Source: Ptychodera flava (Eukaryota; Hemichordata; Enteropneusta; Ptychoderidae). From it: a stretch of DNA of 64,000 nt. The stretch covers positions 27,044,322 to 27,108,321 of the forward strand of contig NW_027248277.1 of NCBI RefSeq assembly GCF_041260155.1, read 5' to 3'. The notes under the pieces are model-generated. The model ran no database searches. It was not told the origin of the DNA and worked only from the letters and a program-made list of their open reading frames with translations. Of the stretch, positions 1-14,789 are shown piece after piece (within the stretch, counting starts at the first letter, position 1; every line of letters begins with the position of its first letter). Made by a program: the position numbers and the translations under genes.

Positions 1-1632
<1,632 letters not shown>

Positions 1633-1855
1633 TACACCATGTTTTAATCTATAATCATTTGATACCTGCACTAACAATTTCATTACAAAAAGACGGAGAG
1701 CACTCCTCCTCTGCCCCTTGCACATCCACACGAAGCTCTGCCAGTTTTGTTTTTTTGGGGTTTGTTTACTTTTATTTCAATTAAGAATTAATTAGAGACA
1801 ATCTTCTGTTTTACAACATCTCTGTCCTCTGATATAATGTCATCTTTCCTGTGGT

Positions 1856-2119
1856 CCTTATCAATTCGACTGCAATGCTTCACATTACCACATGCTTGTT
1901 CAGCAGGTCTGACAACTATACTACTTATTATAATCCGATTTAATGACAGAACATGTCTGTGTCTTAAGCTTATGCAGGGCGGATTGATTTATGCTGACTT
2001 CACTGTTGAAATTTTCTACTCCTACCATTCTGGATCACTCGCATGGGATATTTTAATGAAGCAAGTCCTTATCAATTCGACTGCAATGCTTCACATTGTA
2101 TCATGCTTGTTCAGCAGGT
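1856..2119. repeat. Direct repeat of about 54 bp spaced by 210 bp
   Basis: CCTTATCAATTCGACTGCAA through TGCTTGTTCAGCAGGTC occurs at 1856-1909 and again at 2066-2119 with minor differences. The cause is unknown. Confidence 0.75.
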
Positions 2120-2129
2120 CAGGCTAAAC

Positions 2130-5100
2130 CAAAAGACCAAAGTCCACATTCTTTCAATTTAATTGTGACCAGTAAGCAAATGGCTTGTTCCTCTTTTTAA
2201 CTTTGTGATATCGCCTACGAATGTTACAGAAACACTGCTTCAGATGTTGAGCTTATCTTCAATGTCACTATAATTTTGTACTGTGGGACGAGCGAGGAAG
2301 ACACTAGAAGCATGTACTCAGTTTTACACAATGGCTACTATAGTCTATACGGACAGACCTACAAGGTGTGAATGGGGGTGGACCATTTGATATCTAGGGG
2401 GTCTGAAGATTGATGAGGTAGCATTATTTTTTGTTCCTGACCCATTGTAAATTTTTTCAACCCTCCCGTTTTATTCAGTTGTCAATCCTTCTCTGGCTGA
2501 TTTTTTTGACATTTGCTTGGAATTTTTTTTTCGAAAATATTCCAGACCCCCGGGATCACAAACAGTCTACACCTTAGTCAATAGCCTATCTTGATCTGAC
2601 GTCACTAGTGCCTGCTGTATTATACACCAAACTTGTACAAATTCTCTATGAATGTCAGGTTCTACTATTCAGGCACCGAACACATTGTTTGAAGATGAGC
2701 CTCTATAACATTTGTTGCCATCACAGGGCTGTGAGATAGCGTAACAACACATGTAACCCACCTCTTAGTATTTGTCCCAAGCTGTACTAGGACGCCATTA
2801 TTACTTTGGCCTGAATCTGCTCTGCTGATGTTCTGCAGTCTTAACACAAGCACAGTGGATGTTACATTGCAATGGTTGCCTATGTGGAGGGACCGTGCCG
2901 TCAAAGAGATATCCAATTAATCCTACAAAGTGTCTTTCAGTAAATTTCCATCAGCATACTCAATATAAACCGGAATATTAGCTACTCTGTAGTACAGGGT
3001 GTAGTCGAGGTTGTCAGATTGATAATGGAATTGGGGTTAATTATTAATATCTACCAACAAATAAACCAGACGGCTGCAGGGACTGATAAGGGACCATTTC
3101 GTAGCATGACCTGAACTGACCTCTTGCTACGTCATTCAATCAGGGCAACAATAGTTCTTAATTGCTCAGGTTCTCAAGGATTATGACAGCTTTCCTGATC
3201 GATTTTAATAGACGGCCATTCATAGACAATCTCACAGCCCTTTGATGAATTTATTTTTTAAAAGAATAATTTATTTCAACTGAATACACAGAAGTCTACA
3301 GAACTTCAAATAAACATATAAGAGTACAAAATGTTGGTTTTAAAAGTAGTCATTCAGCTTGAAAGAAGATTAAATATACGTAAAATAGTATCATTATTGA
3401 ATGTGTTAAAGTCCTTTATTTACCGATAAAGGCCAGCCAGCAGATATACTGCCAACCTCGAGTTAAAGTTACCAGACTGCACTTGTGGGCTCAGGTCTGG
3501 ACGCCCGGAACCGTAAGCCCAGTCTGCGTAACCGGAACCGAGACTGGGTTACTACCGGTAACCCTCAGACTGCAACGCAATTTGGCAGTCTTCACACAGG
3601 CGCTGGGTAGTCTGCTACAGCAACTTAAATACCCAGAAATAAAACTAATTCTTTGATGTGTTTGCGAGTGTACAGCTATTAGATATGCTAAAAATTTCAT
3701 TTTGAGAATTAAATATTCTGAATATACAGGGCATCAGCTAGGTTTAAAGAGAACATTCCTGTTCAAATGTTCTTTTCGAAGTTCAAACGACACGAATTAC
3801 AAATGCCGATTATTCATATATAATCACAGTGCACTATTTGTATATCCTATACTATGGGAGAAATAAACATTCGTTTTTTAAGGGAAGAGGGGTCGTTGAA
3901 CCTTAAGCAACAAATGAAATGTAAAAAGCGACCCCCTCAAAAATCAAATTTCTAAAATTTCATCCCCACAACCCATCAATTGTGAAATGTGATCCCCCCC
4001 CCCCCCCAAAAAAAAAAATCATCAGATTTGATTCACTAATCCTGGCCCTGGGCTGAAAAATTAGGCCCTTCGAAGTATTTGCAAGAAAAAGAGTTACTCG
4101 TCCCGATTTTCATGCACAAAAACACCGAACCTCCCTCATATGTCACAGTCCGTGTCAATAATATCTTAATTGACTTATAATTTCCTACTGACCTTTGAAC
4201 TGTCAAAGAATCTTGGTTCCCTGTCTCCCGTATGCAATTGCATTTCTTCGCTTTGCGACAACTTCGTTCCTTTGACTACCGTTGAAATAAATCGTCTTCA
4301 CTATAATGCAATGAATGCATGTCAAAATTCGCTTTCGATGTGAAAATGGCATACTGGAGTTTCATTATGAAATTCTTTAATACTGGAATGCAGTGCTTTG
4401 GTTCTCAAATGCTATATGACATATTGATATATATGAAATAATATGATATGATATGGTATACTGTCCCCGTAGAGCCCTCTTGATGCACAGGCCATAGCAT
4501 ATGATGCGCCGTTTCAACTCTATGCAAAGGCCATCGGCGATCAAGAGGTATATAACTAACGCTCAAAACTGTACAGCTGCAGTTGTTCATCGGCGAACTT
4601 GTGAATATTTGTAGCCATTTTCAGGTCCTGTGTACTACACACATGGCCACTGGGCTTATCAGTGTACACGCACGCTTCTCAATAAAGGGTAGCTCTTCCA
4701 TTCTCGTTCATCGATTCTTGATGTTCGGAAAATAGTGGTTTTTATAACAAAAAGCACAACCATCTTCTCTGAACCTTAAGAGAAAAATGCTCCCAAACTG
4801 AGAAAATATCATTTTGATAGGGATTTTCAAAAATCCGTAACTCAAGAAAGCTGTCGATTTTCATCGAGTTTCGCTTTTCGAAATAGTCGTACTTACGATT
4901 TGCACATGCGCAGTACGATTTGTGGAGAGACAAGATTCAGAAACGTACAAAGTTCCCAATGCTTCAGAAGCACATATACTTTTCGCTTTTTCACCTTTGG
5001 CTCAGTGGATCATCCTATTTTCGATATTGATGTGGAAGGGTCACCCTATTTCTTTTTTGTTTGTTTGTTTGTTTATTTCAAAGAAGGGGTCAACCCCTCT

Positions 5101-5479
5101 TTGATGTCCGCACAATCCACTACAGGTCGAAGAAACATACCACCATGATTTATATAAAATGAATTCAGGCAATTACAACACCTTGCGTATAGCAGTGTAT
5201 TCCGAACAGTTTCACCGAGCCTGAGTTTCTGTGTTCAGGTAAAAATACTCCTTGATTTGTAGCTTAACCGATACATCTGAAATTGCATGATTTCTGGTCG
5301 ACGCATCATTTCTCGATGGCTTAAACACAATAGTGCATCGAAAGAAGGTCATTTTGATGGTCATGTTATCAACAATAAGCCTTGCAGTGGAGATATGGCG
5401 AATTAGTTCAGAGAGAGCGAAACAGATGTTTTTACAGCTATGTAAAAAAGGTTTTGCTGAGGGAGCTGGCCGGCTTCCC
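2130..5479. other. No gene recognised
   Basis: Scattered open frames of 60-85 codons show no domain, splice context or composition change. A short imperfect palindrome around CCCAGTCT...AGACTGGG lies near 3518-3546, and a C/A homopolymer run at 3991-4018. Confidence 0.5.
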
Positions 5480-5690
5480 TTTAACTCTTTGAGTGCTCAA
5501 GTTTTTAATTTTATAACATTTTCAGATTTTTATTAATTTTTCTGTCATATTTTTGATGATTTTGGGCCAAGTAAACATCACATTTTATTGGCTACGGTTT
5601 TTTTACAAAGTTTGGCAAAATATGCAAAAAATTGACTATGGTATATTTATAAAGCCAACAAATATTGACTTGGGCGCTCGAAGGGTTCAA
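5480..5690. mobile_element. MITE with terminal inverted repeats (TTAACTCTTTGAGTGCTCAA type)
   Basis: The left end TTTAACTCTTTGAGTGCTCAA pairs with the right end TTGGGCGCTCGAAGGGTTCAA. The interior is AT-rich and non-coding. Confidence 0.65.
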
Positions 5691-6237
5691 TACAAATAAA
5701 CTATATTGGACCCGTAAACGGTTGTGTCACGTTTGAACAGTAAACGTTAAAGAAATATTCATATTCCATAACTTTTCATATGAAATCCCCTTTTCGCCAT
5801 TGTGTAAACATTGTATCCAATATACTTTGGCGATTGATGAAAATTAAAACACCCTTAGTCACAAGGTACATTCTAAAGTTGAAATGTTGCATCTAGTAAG
5901 TTGACGTGATGCATCTGGATATCGTGAATGAAATAGATTGTTTGTAAACAACAGAGTCATACAGGCACAACTCTGCCAAACCCTCTAATATGAAGCAAAG
6001 TATTTATCGTGTCTCTGTTGTTCTGTAGCCGTGCAAATGCGTGCTGCAGTATGCCACTTTTATTCAAACGTATCTCATAAGCTGGTTTTGGCCGACTTTC
6101 CCCACTATGGTCCTCTGTCTAGCACATTGCAATATCAATGTTTTGCAAAATTGCAGGCTCATCTGTCACATAAATTTTGCATATCACATGTGCAAAGAAT
6201 GAAAACGTCAGAGGCTGTGGATTTCTCGGTATTATTT

Positions 6238-6296
<59 letters not shown>

Positions 6297-7918
6297 GAAA
6301 TTTCACTATGACAACACTCGGTTTGTGAGAACGAATTTACTTTGATGAGAAAATTTAGTTTATCAGAATGCAATATAAATCAAAAGAAAATGAAAGATAT
6401 TCATTTTTGTTTCTTTATTTCTGGCACCTGTTGATTTTCTTTATGTAAGGAAGCGAATAATTTTTTGTTTCATGATTGGGAAAAGTTTACAATGATGAGT
6501 GTCGTAGAATGGTAGATTGCTGCTAGTATAAAAGCATAGTTTCTGCAAATCAGGATTTCTGCGACATACTTACGTTGACTTGGACAGCCGTGACCTGCCT
6601 ACAGTGCCTAGCACTTGAAAAGAGCCTGTATATGCAATGCATTCTACCAAGTAACCGCAGCTTTATCTGTTCCATGGTTAACGCATTGAACCAGCCAACA
6701 AAGTCCTTTATTGCCCAATCGCCTGGGCACTGTTTCATTGTTAAACATGTCCCCCACCCCCTACTGAATAGTAGGAAAGCACTCTTTCAGCATAAGGGTC
6801 CAGGCCTTGTACCAAGCACCCTCTGGAGGATAAGCTTAATTTTTTCTCTGCTTATTACAAACGTGGCAGACGATTTTAGCTTAGGAGTAACTTTAAACTT
6901 ATGATATCCGAAATGTGAAAGTTAATACGGGCACAAAGACTGGTTGGAGAAATAACAGAGATTACAGACAATGATACATGAAGAGCAGTTTGTCCTGAAT
7001 CCAGCTGATGTACACTAGCATAACAGCATCTGCTGGTAGCCCTATAGAAACTAGATGATGAAGACTCAACCACCTGTTTGTTTTTACTTTTCTCCAGTGT
7101 GAGCAAAACTTTGCACCTTATAATTGTCCCCACAAACTACCAGACATGCTAGGTATAACATCCAATCCCTAAGATGAACGTTGAGTGGCTAATGTTAACA
7201 CGAATGAAATATATTTGGGATAATTGGATCTTCATATTTTTCTAATTTCTCAAAAGTGTTAGATGCCGTATAGCTGAATGTAGCAATATTACAATTACTC
7301 TTAAAAACAAGTGTATAACTGAAAATGAAAAGCAGATGAGCCTATATTTGCAGATTAAACCGACATTACTGCACCATCCAATCATCACAAATTAGTCCCA
7401 ATCGTTTTAATATGTTCAATTTGTTTTACGTGACGATGCCAATGTATCCCATACAGTGGCATCACCCTATGCATCTAAAATCACACTACTTAGGTTAGCG
7501 GTAGATAAACGCTGGCAAATGCTACTTGAGTTACAGTGTTCGTACTAACAACCCCAATCACTCATTGGCAACTGGAAAAAAAAGTGTTGGCGTCAAGGTT
7601 GATAATTAACTCAAATAACTCCTCATTTCAACATTCGACAACCTGATGAGTGTATTCCTACGGATAGTAAAACATGGCTCATTGTTTGAAATGCATTGGG
7701 ATAAGAACTGAGGGTAAAAATGATCCATTAGTCGAGGGAATCAGCTTAAGCGCAGACCAGACTGTGACAGGCGCTATAATCATAAACTTTGATGAGGGGC
7801 AGAGTGATATAGACTTGGATTTCCTTGGTGAAAACAATGATGAATAATTTGCCACTAAAGCACACGTGAGACAAACTCTTAAAATACCTGTTATTATCCT
7901 CAAATGCATCATTGTTTC
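5691..7918. other. No gene recognised apart from a TC microsatellite
   Basis: The open frames on both strands are short and unconserved in appearance. No splice-linked coding run was found. Confidence 0.45.
6241..6292. repeat. (TC)26 microsatellite
   Basis: This is an uninterrupted TC run. It generates Arg-Glu open frames that are not genes. Confidence 0.97.
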
Positions 7919-8110
7919 TTAAAGGTATACAGTCATCTGTAATCTAAATACGTCCATATTGGTCAAAGGGGCGTTCCTTGGTATTCAAAATGCCCATGTG
8001 AGGGCGCTGTTTTTAAAAAGCGGCCACCCGCCTAAAATCTGTGATTGGTTAGATGTTCTCTTTCCATGGTAACTGTGGCAATATTGGAACAGGTGACAGT
8101 ATACCTTTAA
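7919..8110. mobile_element. MITE with TTAA flanks, family 1, complete
   Basis: The termini are TTAA-AGGTATACAGTCA and TGACAGTATACCT-TTAA, perfect or near-perfect inverted repeats with TTAA at both ends, consistent with a TTAA target site. It has no coding capacity. A second copy lies at 59249. Confidence 0.8.
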
Positions 8111-8439
8111 CACTCCACTCTCCTGAGATTATGAGTGATGATGAAAAATAACATATTATGAGTAAATAAAGGCAACTGTTGTGCAACACCTAGCACTGTG
8201 TGATTCAAAAGACCTGAAAGGTGTTGAACAAGTGAAGAGGAGGAGGAGGAATGATGGGCCATCTTACAACCTGGTGTACAGCAAAGATTCTGAGCCACTA
8301 GAACTCAAACTGTAGTAGCGTGGAAGCCAATATGGGGAGAATAACACAAAGCCATGGTCATTGTGTTGAAATTTTGACACCTTTTGATCGTCTGTCCATG
8401 GTGTACAATAACACGAATGAGACGTGAAAATTGTCATAG

Positions 8440-9611
8440 AAGTATATTTGAGTTTATTTTACAACAACCCTTTTACGTAACAAAGATATACATAATTTAC
8501 TGATAAAGTGAGAAGTTACATTCTATGAAAACCTGACAGCTTCTATTACAATAAACAAGAGTTGTCAATCCTTTCATCGCCACGATTAACCTGACCCCAT
8601 TCGGTCTACAGGGAAGATGGATCTTTGTAGAGAACAAGGGGATGTCAGGGTTCCAGCTTCACAGTATCTGACACAAACTGAAAACTGTCTTTAAAACTAT
8701 GATAATGAGACAAGTAGAAAACGTAACAAAAAGGTAAAGACAAATCTCAGCTACATTGGAAGGGTTCGGTTCAAATCGGGCGATGTGGTTGTAAGCTGTT
8801 TAATAACAATGCATCTACAGTAATTCAGAGCCGACATCCATCCATGACGTGTTAAAATGTAAGCCTATGAACTTGCCCAAACATTATACTACTGCAATAA
8901 GGGTGTTTATGTGAAATGTTTGAGAAAGTGCCTATGCAAATGTGTTACCTACATCATTGTATTAATGATGAATTTATATGAAATCATATGAAATGTCTCG
9001 CTTGAGTAGAAATGTCTGTGAAGTTGTGTATTAAAAAAAATAGCTTCGCATATGTAGGCCGTCCCTTGTGTCACAGCTTAAACAAATGTACTCAGTTATA
9101 GAACAAAGCAAGGCAAAATACATCAAATTTTTCAGCACATGAACCGCAATACACCGATAGAATACATCAAATATATGCTTTACGGTATGGCATTTACAAC
9201 TCTAGACACTGGCCAATGAGTGCCAGATATTTCTAGAGAGAAATGCTACGTAAGCTGCCAGATGAGAATGTATTCATATTTACAGTGAGAAAGACAAGAT
9301 GCTACGTGATAAAAATTAGCATAGAAATTAAAAAAACAATAACCAAAACATTGAAACTTGATATCGATATGTTTACATTTATGATAATTTGAGGATTGTA
9401 ATGTCTGAGGCATCCATGCACACACACTTTCAATGCTGATAGTGCAGCTTATATAACACTATATTGTATAAATGTGATACAATATGTGATTATTCTACTA
9501 CTGTAAAAAAGTGTATATACAACTTTAATTACCATTCTTGTTAGTTGACATGTCTGAAGAGGTTGAAAAGAGCAACCTCTTCGTACAAATATTTGTGGCA
9601 GTTCAAATTTG
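8440..9611 (-). other. Probable 3' UTR of the Ly6-like gene
   Basis: About 1.15 kb follows the stop codon on the minus strand with no coding signal. An AATAAA on the minus strand lies near 8453-8458 (TTTATT on the plus strand), a plausible polyadenylation signal. The assignment is by position only; no transcript is available. Confidence 0.35.
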
Positions 9612-9739
9612 TTAAACAAGTGTGAAGATAGCCAGGCCAGCGAAGACGAAGAGCGGCAAAATACTGGAGATTACACCAGTACTCCCGTTTCCAATATTGC
9701 AAAGGTCACTGTCACAGCATGTCACACATAGCTCAGTAT
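9612..9739 (-). CDS. Ly6-like gene, last exon with GPI signal
   Basis: The acceptor is TTCTGTCTACAG. The exon encodes TELCVTCCDSDLCN, a Gly/Ser linker with a likely omega site, and a hydrophobic C-terminus (ILPLFVFAGLAIF) ending at the TAA at 9612. Confidence 0.85.
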
Positions 9740-12700
9740 CTGTAGACAGAAAGAACAAAGAAAACATCAATTCGTAACCCAAAAGAATACAGGCAAACCT
9801 TTTGAAAAAAATGTTCCCTTTAAACTGGAACATGTCGCAAAAAGATGCAAAGTCATGTATATTTAATTATATGGGGGCAAAAATGAAGGACACAATGGTT
9901 TTACCTGAATACTTGTCTTAATTTTCCTGGTTTATCTATCTCTATAGTTGATAAACATTGATATGTAAAGCCTAACTCAATAATTCTAATTGAAACACCT
10001 CCGATTTTGCCTACCTGCCTATCAGGTATTCCAGCAACTTTGTTTTGCCTAGAATTATTTATAAGTACTATTTGGAATATATGAAGCAAATGTTAACGTG
10101 ATGAGAAATATTTTCTCAGTTCAGATTTTTGCAATTTTTAGCGTAAGCTTTCATCATATGCATATGATCACCTTCATTTCAAGGAAAATCTGAATTAACT
10201 TGATAATTTATTGAAAAATTTCAAAGTTCTACAGTTTCCAGGTTAACTATTCATTATCAACATCGATGTTTATTTTGCTTATTTGTGTTGATCAGTCATG
10301 TGACCAACGTTCTTTTAACAAATTCAAAACGACATGCAGAAAAGTAGGTTTTCTTTGCCAAATTTCACAAGCCTAGACTTGCTGGTTTTTGTATCTATTT
10401 GTTTATCATTGCTGTATTTAATGAGCACATTTGCATATTTTGGGAGAAATGGTGTTCAGATCTACGAAAATCCGTCCTACTGTAGCATGTCTACTTCTGC
10501 CATATTAATCACAGGGGTACACTTGTAAAACAAGCTACCATCAACGATGAGCTTTCTGAAAATGAACAGCGATGCAGTAAACTGGTTGACTTCACCAACA
10601 GATAAAAGAAAACAATGACAGTCCACATGATATTAAAGAAGAATCAGCAAATGAACATCACTCGGTAGCCTAAGCTCTTTATATACACCATAAAACTAAA
10701 TTTCAAAACAAATTATGGTCTTCGGAACGAAAATACATGATCATTTGACTTGTTATCTTGATCCTCTTTCATTTTTAGCTCACGTGTGTAAACACGTGGG
10801 CTATTGTCATAGCGATGTCTGTCTGTCTGTCCGTGTGTGTGTGTGTGTGTGTGTGTTAGTGTGTGTGTTGTGTGTGTGTGTGTGTGTGTCTGTCTGTCTG
10901 TCTGTTTACACGATAACTCAAAAACGCCTGAACGGATTCAAGTCAGATTTGGTACACAGGTACCATGTGGTACTTGTAAGAACTGATTAGATTTTGGTTA
11001 GTGTGGCTTGCATATTAATGAAGTTATGCAATATCGAATTTTTCCATACAATGGTTTCCCTATGGAGACGGTAATGACAGTGTAGACATATATCAAGAAA
11101 TACTGCACAAAATTTCATGAAACTTTTCACAGGTGACAATCTAAGAACATTATGATGATACTGTGAGTGTCATGTCAATTATCTTCTCATTTGCATATTT
11201 AATGAACTTTTGTTATTAGTAAGATAACTCTGAAATTCCTGCACCAAACTTGATGATACTTGCAACAAATATTGATCGGATATATATCTAATTATACTTA
11301 GAAGCATTAGGCAGTGTCAAGTTAATAAATAGCTCATTTGCATATTTTATGAAGGTTTGTAATTAGTCATATAACTCCGATATAACTTCACCAAATGTGA
11401 TGAAATTTGCTGCAGATACTGATCCGACTGATATCTAACTGTAGTGTAAAGCATTTAGTAGTGTAGAATTAATTAAGGGTTGATTTGCATATTTAATGAA
11501 CTTTGTAATTAGGTATATAACTCTGAAATTACGTCACCCAAGTCAGTGAAATTGGGTACAGATATTGTTTTGATAAATATCTAATTGTACTGAGAAGCAT
11601 TTGGCAGTGTCAAGTTAATAAATAGGTCATTTGCATATTTTATGAAGTTTAGTAATTAGTGGTATAACTCCAAAATAACTGCACCAAATGTGCTGAAAAC
11701 CTGCTGCAGATACTGATCCGACAGATGTCTAATTTTGGTGTAGAGCATTTAGTTGTGTGAAGTTAACTAAGGGTTCATTTGCATATTTAATGAGAACTTT
11801 TTAATTAGTGATTTTACTCCAAAATTAAAGCATTAAATTTGATTAAACTTGCTACAGATGTTGATCTGATAAATATCCAATTGTACTGAGAAGAATTGAG
11901 CAGTGTCAAGTTAATAATTAGCTCATTTGCATATTTCATGAAGTCTTATAATTAATCATGTAACTCCGAAATGACTGCATCAAATGTGATGAAAACTGCT
12001 GCACATACTGATACGACAGATATCTAATTGTGTTGTAAAGCATTTAGTAGTGTAAAGTTAATTAAGGGTTCATTTACATATTTAATAAACTTTATAATTA
12101 GGTATATAACTCTGAAATTTCGGCACCAAAATTTTGTGAAATGTGCTTCAGATATTGATTTGATAAATATTTAATTGTGCTATGAATCATTGAACAGTGT
12201 CAAATTATTTTTAAGGGTTTATTTGCATATTTAATGAACTTTGTTATTGGTGGCATTACTATGAAATTACAGCATTAAATTAAACGTGCTACAAATCTTG
12301 ATCTGATGGATATCTAATTGTCCCATAAAGCATTGAGCAGTGTCAAGCTAATTTACAGCTCATTTGCATATTAAACAAAGTTTTGTAATTAGTGATTAAA
12401 CTCTGAGAGTACTGTGCGAAGTTGAAGAAAAACCTGCTACATATAGTGATAACATATATCTCATTGCTCTATGAAGCGTACTACTATTAATGAACTTGTT
12501 ATAAAACACGTGAGCATATTCAGTTCATATCTGGTATACAAACCTTTTGTATCCTCATGGCTACCTCGCTGACAACCATGGTAACAGTCATATATACTAA
12601 TACAACTTCTGCTCACGTAAAATCGGTCGTCAGAGTTCAATGCTTTGACAACTGAAACCTGTAAAGAGTAAAATCCCAACATTCTTGTGATATTTGTTGG

Positions 12701-13849
12701 TCATGAGTGAAGAGGTGTGTGGTTCCCTGTGGTGGAGGATGAACGCCCTCTTGTGAAAATGATATGCAACTGGATGTCCTCTTGCGGAACTTTTCTGAAA
12801 AGAACTTTTGGTGTACATTTTAGAGTTCACGGAACAATATCATTTAAGGTGTTGTATTGTCTGTTTTGTTTTGTCCCAACTTTGGTATTTTAAACCATAG
12901 ATCTGGTGAAATCAGATGCGTAGAAATGCATGGTATTTATACATTTGCCGCTTAATTAGCCATCAAAACAAAGCCGAGAAACGATATGTTTTCCCTCCGG
13001 CCTAAGACAATCAGGGGAATATGGAATGCTTAGACAGGCAAAAACTCAGCGTATTCGATCTAAAAACATCCTCCACTGAACTAACAAATTAAAAAGTACA
13101 AAGTACAAAGAATTTCGTTAATTTTGATCTTCCTTAAATCGCCATACTTTGCTTGAGTGCTGGAAGTTTTAATCATGGAAAAATTTTATAAAAACAAACT
13201 GTTTAAATACATTAAAAGCCTGAACAATGACAGTGATCGAGCATGCATTGTAAGTATTGAAGATTCTTGTGATAGTGGCAATATAGCTTTTCAAACCTCT
13301 ATACAATGCCAAACCAATGTGTTTCCCTTATCATGTGTATGTAATAAGGTGGTTCATGCCTGAAATCGGGAGATTTCAACTTTGAACAAACCTTGACTCA
13401 AGAAAAGTGTATAATCAGCTTTAAAAACCAAGAATAAGAATTGGGGTCACAGCAAAAGCTATCGAACTGTAAAAGGAATTTTCCAATATTTACCAACACT
13501 TAAAAATTCAAAATGGCCGCGATAAATGTGTTAATTCCATAAGTAAAATTGCAATTTCACGAATGGGCTTTCATATAAACCCCTAAGTGCTATACAACAG
13601 ATATTCTAGGAGATTTCAGAGTCTAAATGTTTTTTGCCCAAGGCACACTGTGCCTCAGTTAATTATCACTGTTCTCAAAATGTCCCCTAAATGATCTTAC
13701 CTGACACATTTGGTCAGCACCACAGGTAGCCTCAAAAGCTGATGATTTGAAATCGTCATAGCAGCTCAGATTCCCTCCACTGACCCCTACAGTATGTTCG
13801 CACGAGTAGCATTTGTTTGCGGCCATCACACTGTCTAGGCACACCAGCA
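9612..13849 (-). CDS. Ly6/CD59-like GPI-anchored three-finger surface protein (partial, 3 exons)
   Basis: Three minus-strand exons join in phase: 13849-13701, 12658-12544 and 9739-9612. The acceptors are pyrimidine-rich tracts ending in AG. The donors are CAG|GTAAGA after 13701 and AAAG|GTTTGT after 12544. The first exon opens with the tail of a signal peptide (VLVCLDSVMA-like), then ANKCYSC, the CxxC that starts Ly6/uPAR domains. The middle exon adds SRSC, YDC and HGC cysteines. The last exon has CVTCCDSDLCN, the diagnostic terminal CC-x-x-x-C-N, then a small-residue stretch and a hydrophobic tail ending FTLV-stop, as expected for a GPI signal. The family is extracellular and membrane-anchored; ligand and function cannot be told from sequence. 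The exon with the start Met should end in phase 1 upstream of 13849 and was not found; it may lie beyond the retroelement at 14088-19554. It is a surface protein and nothing suggests a toxin. Confidence 0.85.
10770..10990. repeat. Dispersed repeat head: TAGCTCACGTG with TG/CTGT microsatellite
   Basis: It starts TTTTTAGCTCACGTG, has CACGTG...CACGTG as a short inverted pair, then GTCT and GT microsatellites, then ACTCAAAAACGCCTGAACGG. The form resembles repeats of marine invertebrates. It leads directly into the 147-bp satellite. Confidence 0.5.
10990..12480. repeat. Tandem satellite with about 147-bp period
   Basis: The motif CATTTGCATATTTAATGAA or a close variant recurs at about 11189, 11336, 11481, 11629, 11778, 11925, 12070, 12219 and 12360, that is every 141-149 bp. 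Adjacent units alternate between TTAATGAAC and TTATGAAG forms, so the larger unit is a dimer of about 292 bp. It lies in a Ly6-like intron. Confidence 0.85.
12544..12658 (-). CDS. Ly6-like gene, middle exon
   Basis: This 115-nt exon follows a CTTTACAG acceptor. It begins in phase 0 with VSVVKALNSDD and contains SRSC, YDC and HGC. It ends one base into a codon that the last exon completes as Asp, and this phase match is the main support. Confidence 0.75.
13701..13849 (-). CDS. Ly6-like gene, exon with signal-peptide end and first cysteines
   Basis: This 149-nt exon starts after an acceptor ending in ...ATGGACAG and ends at CAG|GTAAGA. Its first two bases complete a codon from an unseen upstream exon, then 49 full codons follow. 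It holds the predicted signal-peptidase region (VMA|ANK) and the KCYSC motif. Confidence 0.8.
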
Positions 13850-13960
13850 CTGTCCATTAAGAAAAGTAAACGTTGTAAGCAATGTTGCTAACGACATTGT
13901 ATTCTTATTTGGATCAGCTTCGTGTATTACGTTCTATCAAGTAAACTTTGCATACACCGG

Positions 13961-13995
<35 letters not shown>

Positions 13996-14087
13996 TATAT
14001 ATATATAATATATATAGATATTTATTACTTTGTACCTGGAGTAATTTGTGTCATTATATATATATATATAAATATACATATATATTT
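13961..14087. repeat. (TA)n arrays at the left edge of the gypsy element
   Basis: Several TA runs are separated by short unique sequence and end where the LTR begins. Confidence 0.95.
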
Positions 14088-14656
14088 TGTTACGTGCAGA
14101 GAAAACGAACAAAAAGGGTGAACTCAGCAGTTTCCGTTTAAACAAAATTTATTACGAAAATAAATCTAATTGCTAAGTCAAGGATAGAGTACAAGCTTTA
14201 AAAGTGTACAGACTACTTATCTCAGCTGGGACGGCGAAGCTCCAGTCTCAGAGTTGTAACAGTCAGTCGGATGAATGAACAGTCCTTTGGCTTGCAGGCT
14301 TGAAGTTGCACAAGTCCACTGTATAAATCCAGCGTTGGCAGTGAAGGTCTTGAAAAGTCTTGAGAATGACTACTGCTGGAGTTTAGTACACACAAGAGAC
14401 ACGATCCCAAAAGTCTGACTGGAAGCTGAGCACGTCCCTTTTATAAGGCATATAAGAACAATCTAGAACTTTATTGACATGCTAATTACTGTTCTAAAAT
14501 TATCTCTCTTACACAACTAATCAACTTTCCAGAACATTCCAAACATGACTAATTGAATTCAAGGTTGTGAGGTCATTAAGGGCAGTGACCTTGAGAATGT
14601 TCTAGACTAATTGAACTCAGGTCATGATGAGTGTGGGGGAAATGACCTACATGACA
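14088..14656 (-). repeat. Left LTR (3' LTR of the element)
   Basis: The repeat runs from TGTTACGTGC at 14088 to ...CTACATGACA at 14656 and matches the right LTR almost base for base, with a few indels and substitutions. On the element's strand it starts TGTCATGTAGG and ends ACGTAACA. The few differences imply a fairly recent insertion. Confidence 0.92.
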
Positions 14657-14670
14657 CACCCCCTCTTCAA
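14657..14670 (-). promoter_or_regulatory. Polypurine tract next to the 3' LTR
   Basis: On the minus strand GAAGAGGGGG lies directly before the LTR start, where plus-strand synthesis would be primed. Position and composition are as expected for an LTR element. Confidence 0.75.
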
Positions 14671-14789
14671 AAAAGAAAATTTTTCAAAGAAAAATCTTTC
14701 TTTTACAAATGTAATCTTGAAAAGGATTTAAGTACTCAAATTTTGTTTTACTCTAAAGTAAAATTCTTGAAAGTGAACAATAATAAACT

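Noticed and set aside
2665..2916. 83-codon minus-strand frame
   Set aside because: The composition looks protein-like, but there are no recognisable motifs or credible splice sites in phase.
6119..6373. Arg-Glu repeat open frame
   Set aside because: It is a by-product of the TC microsatellite on the opposite strand.
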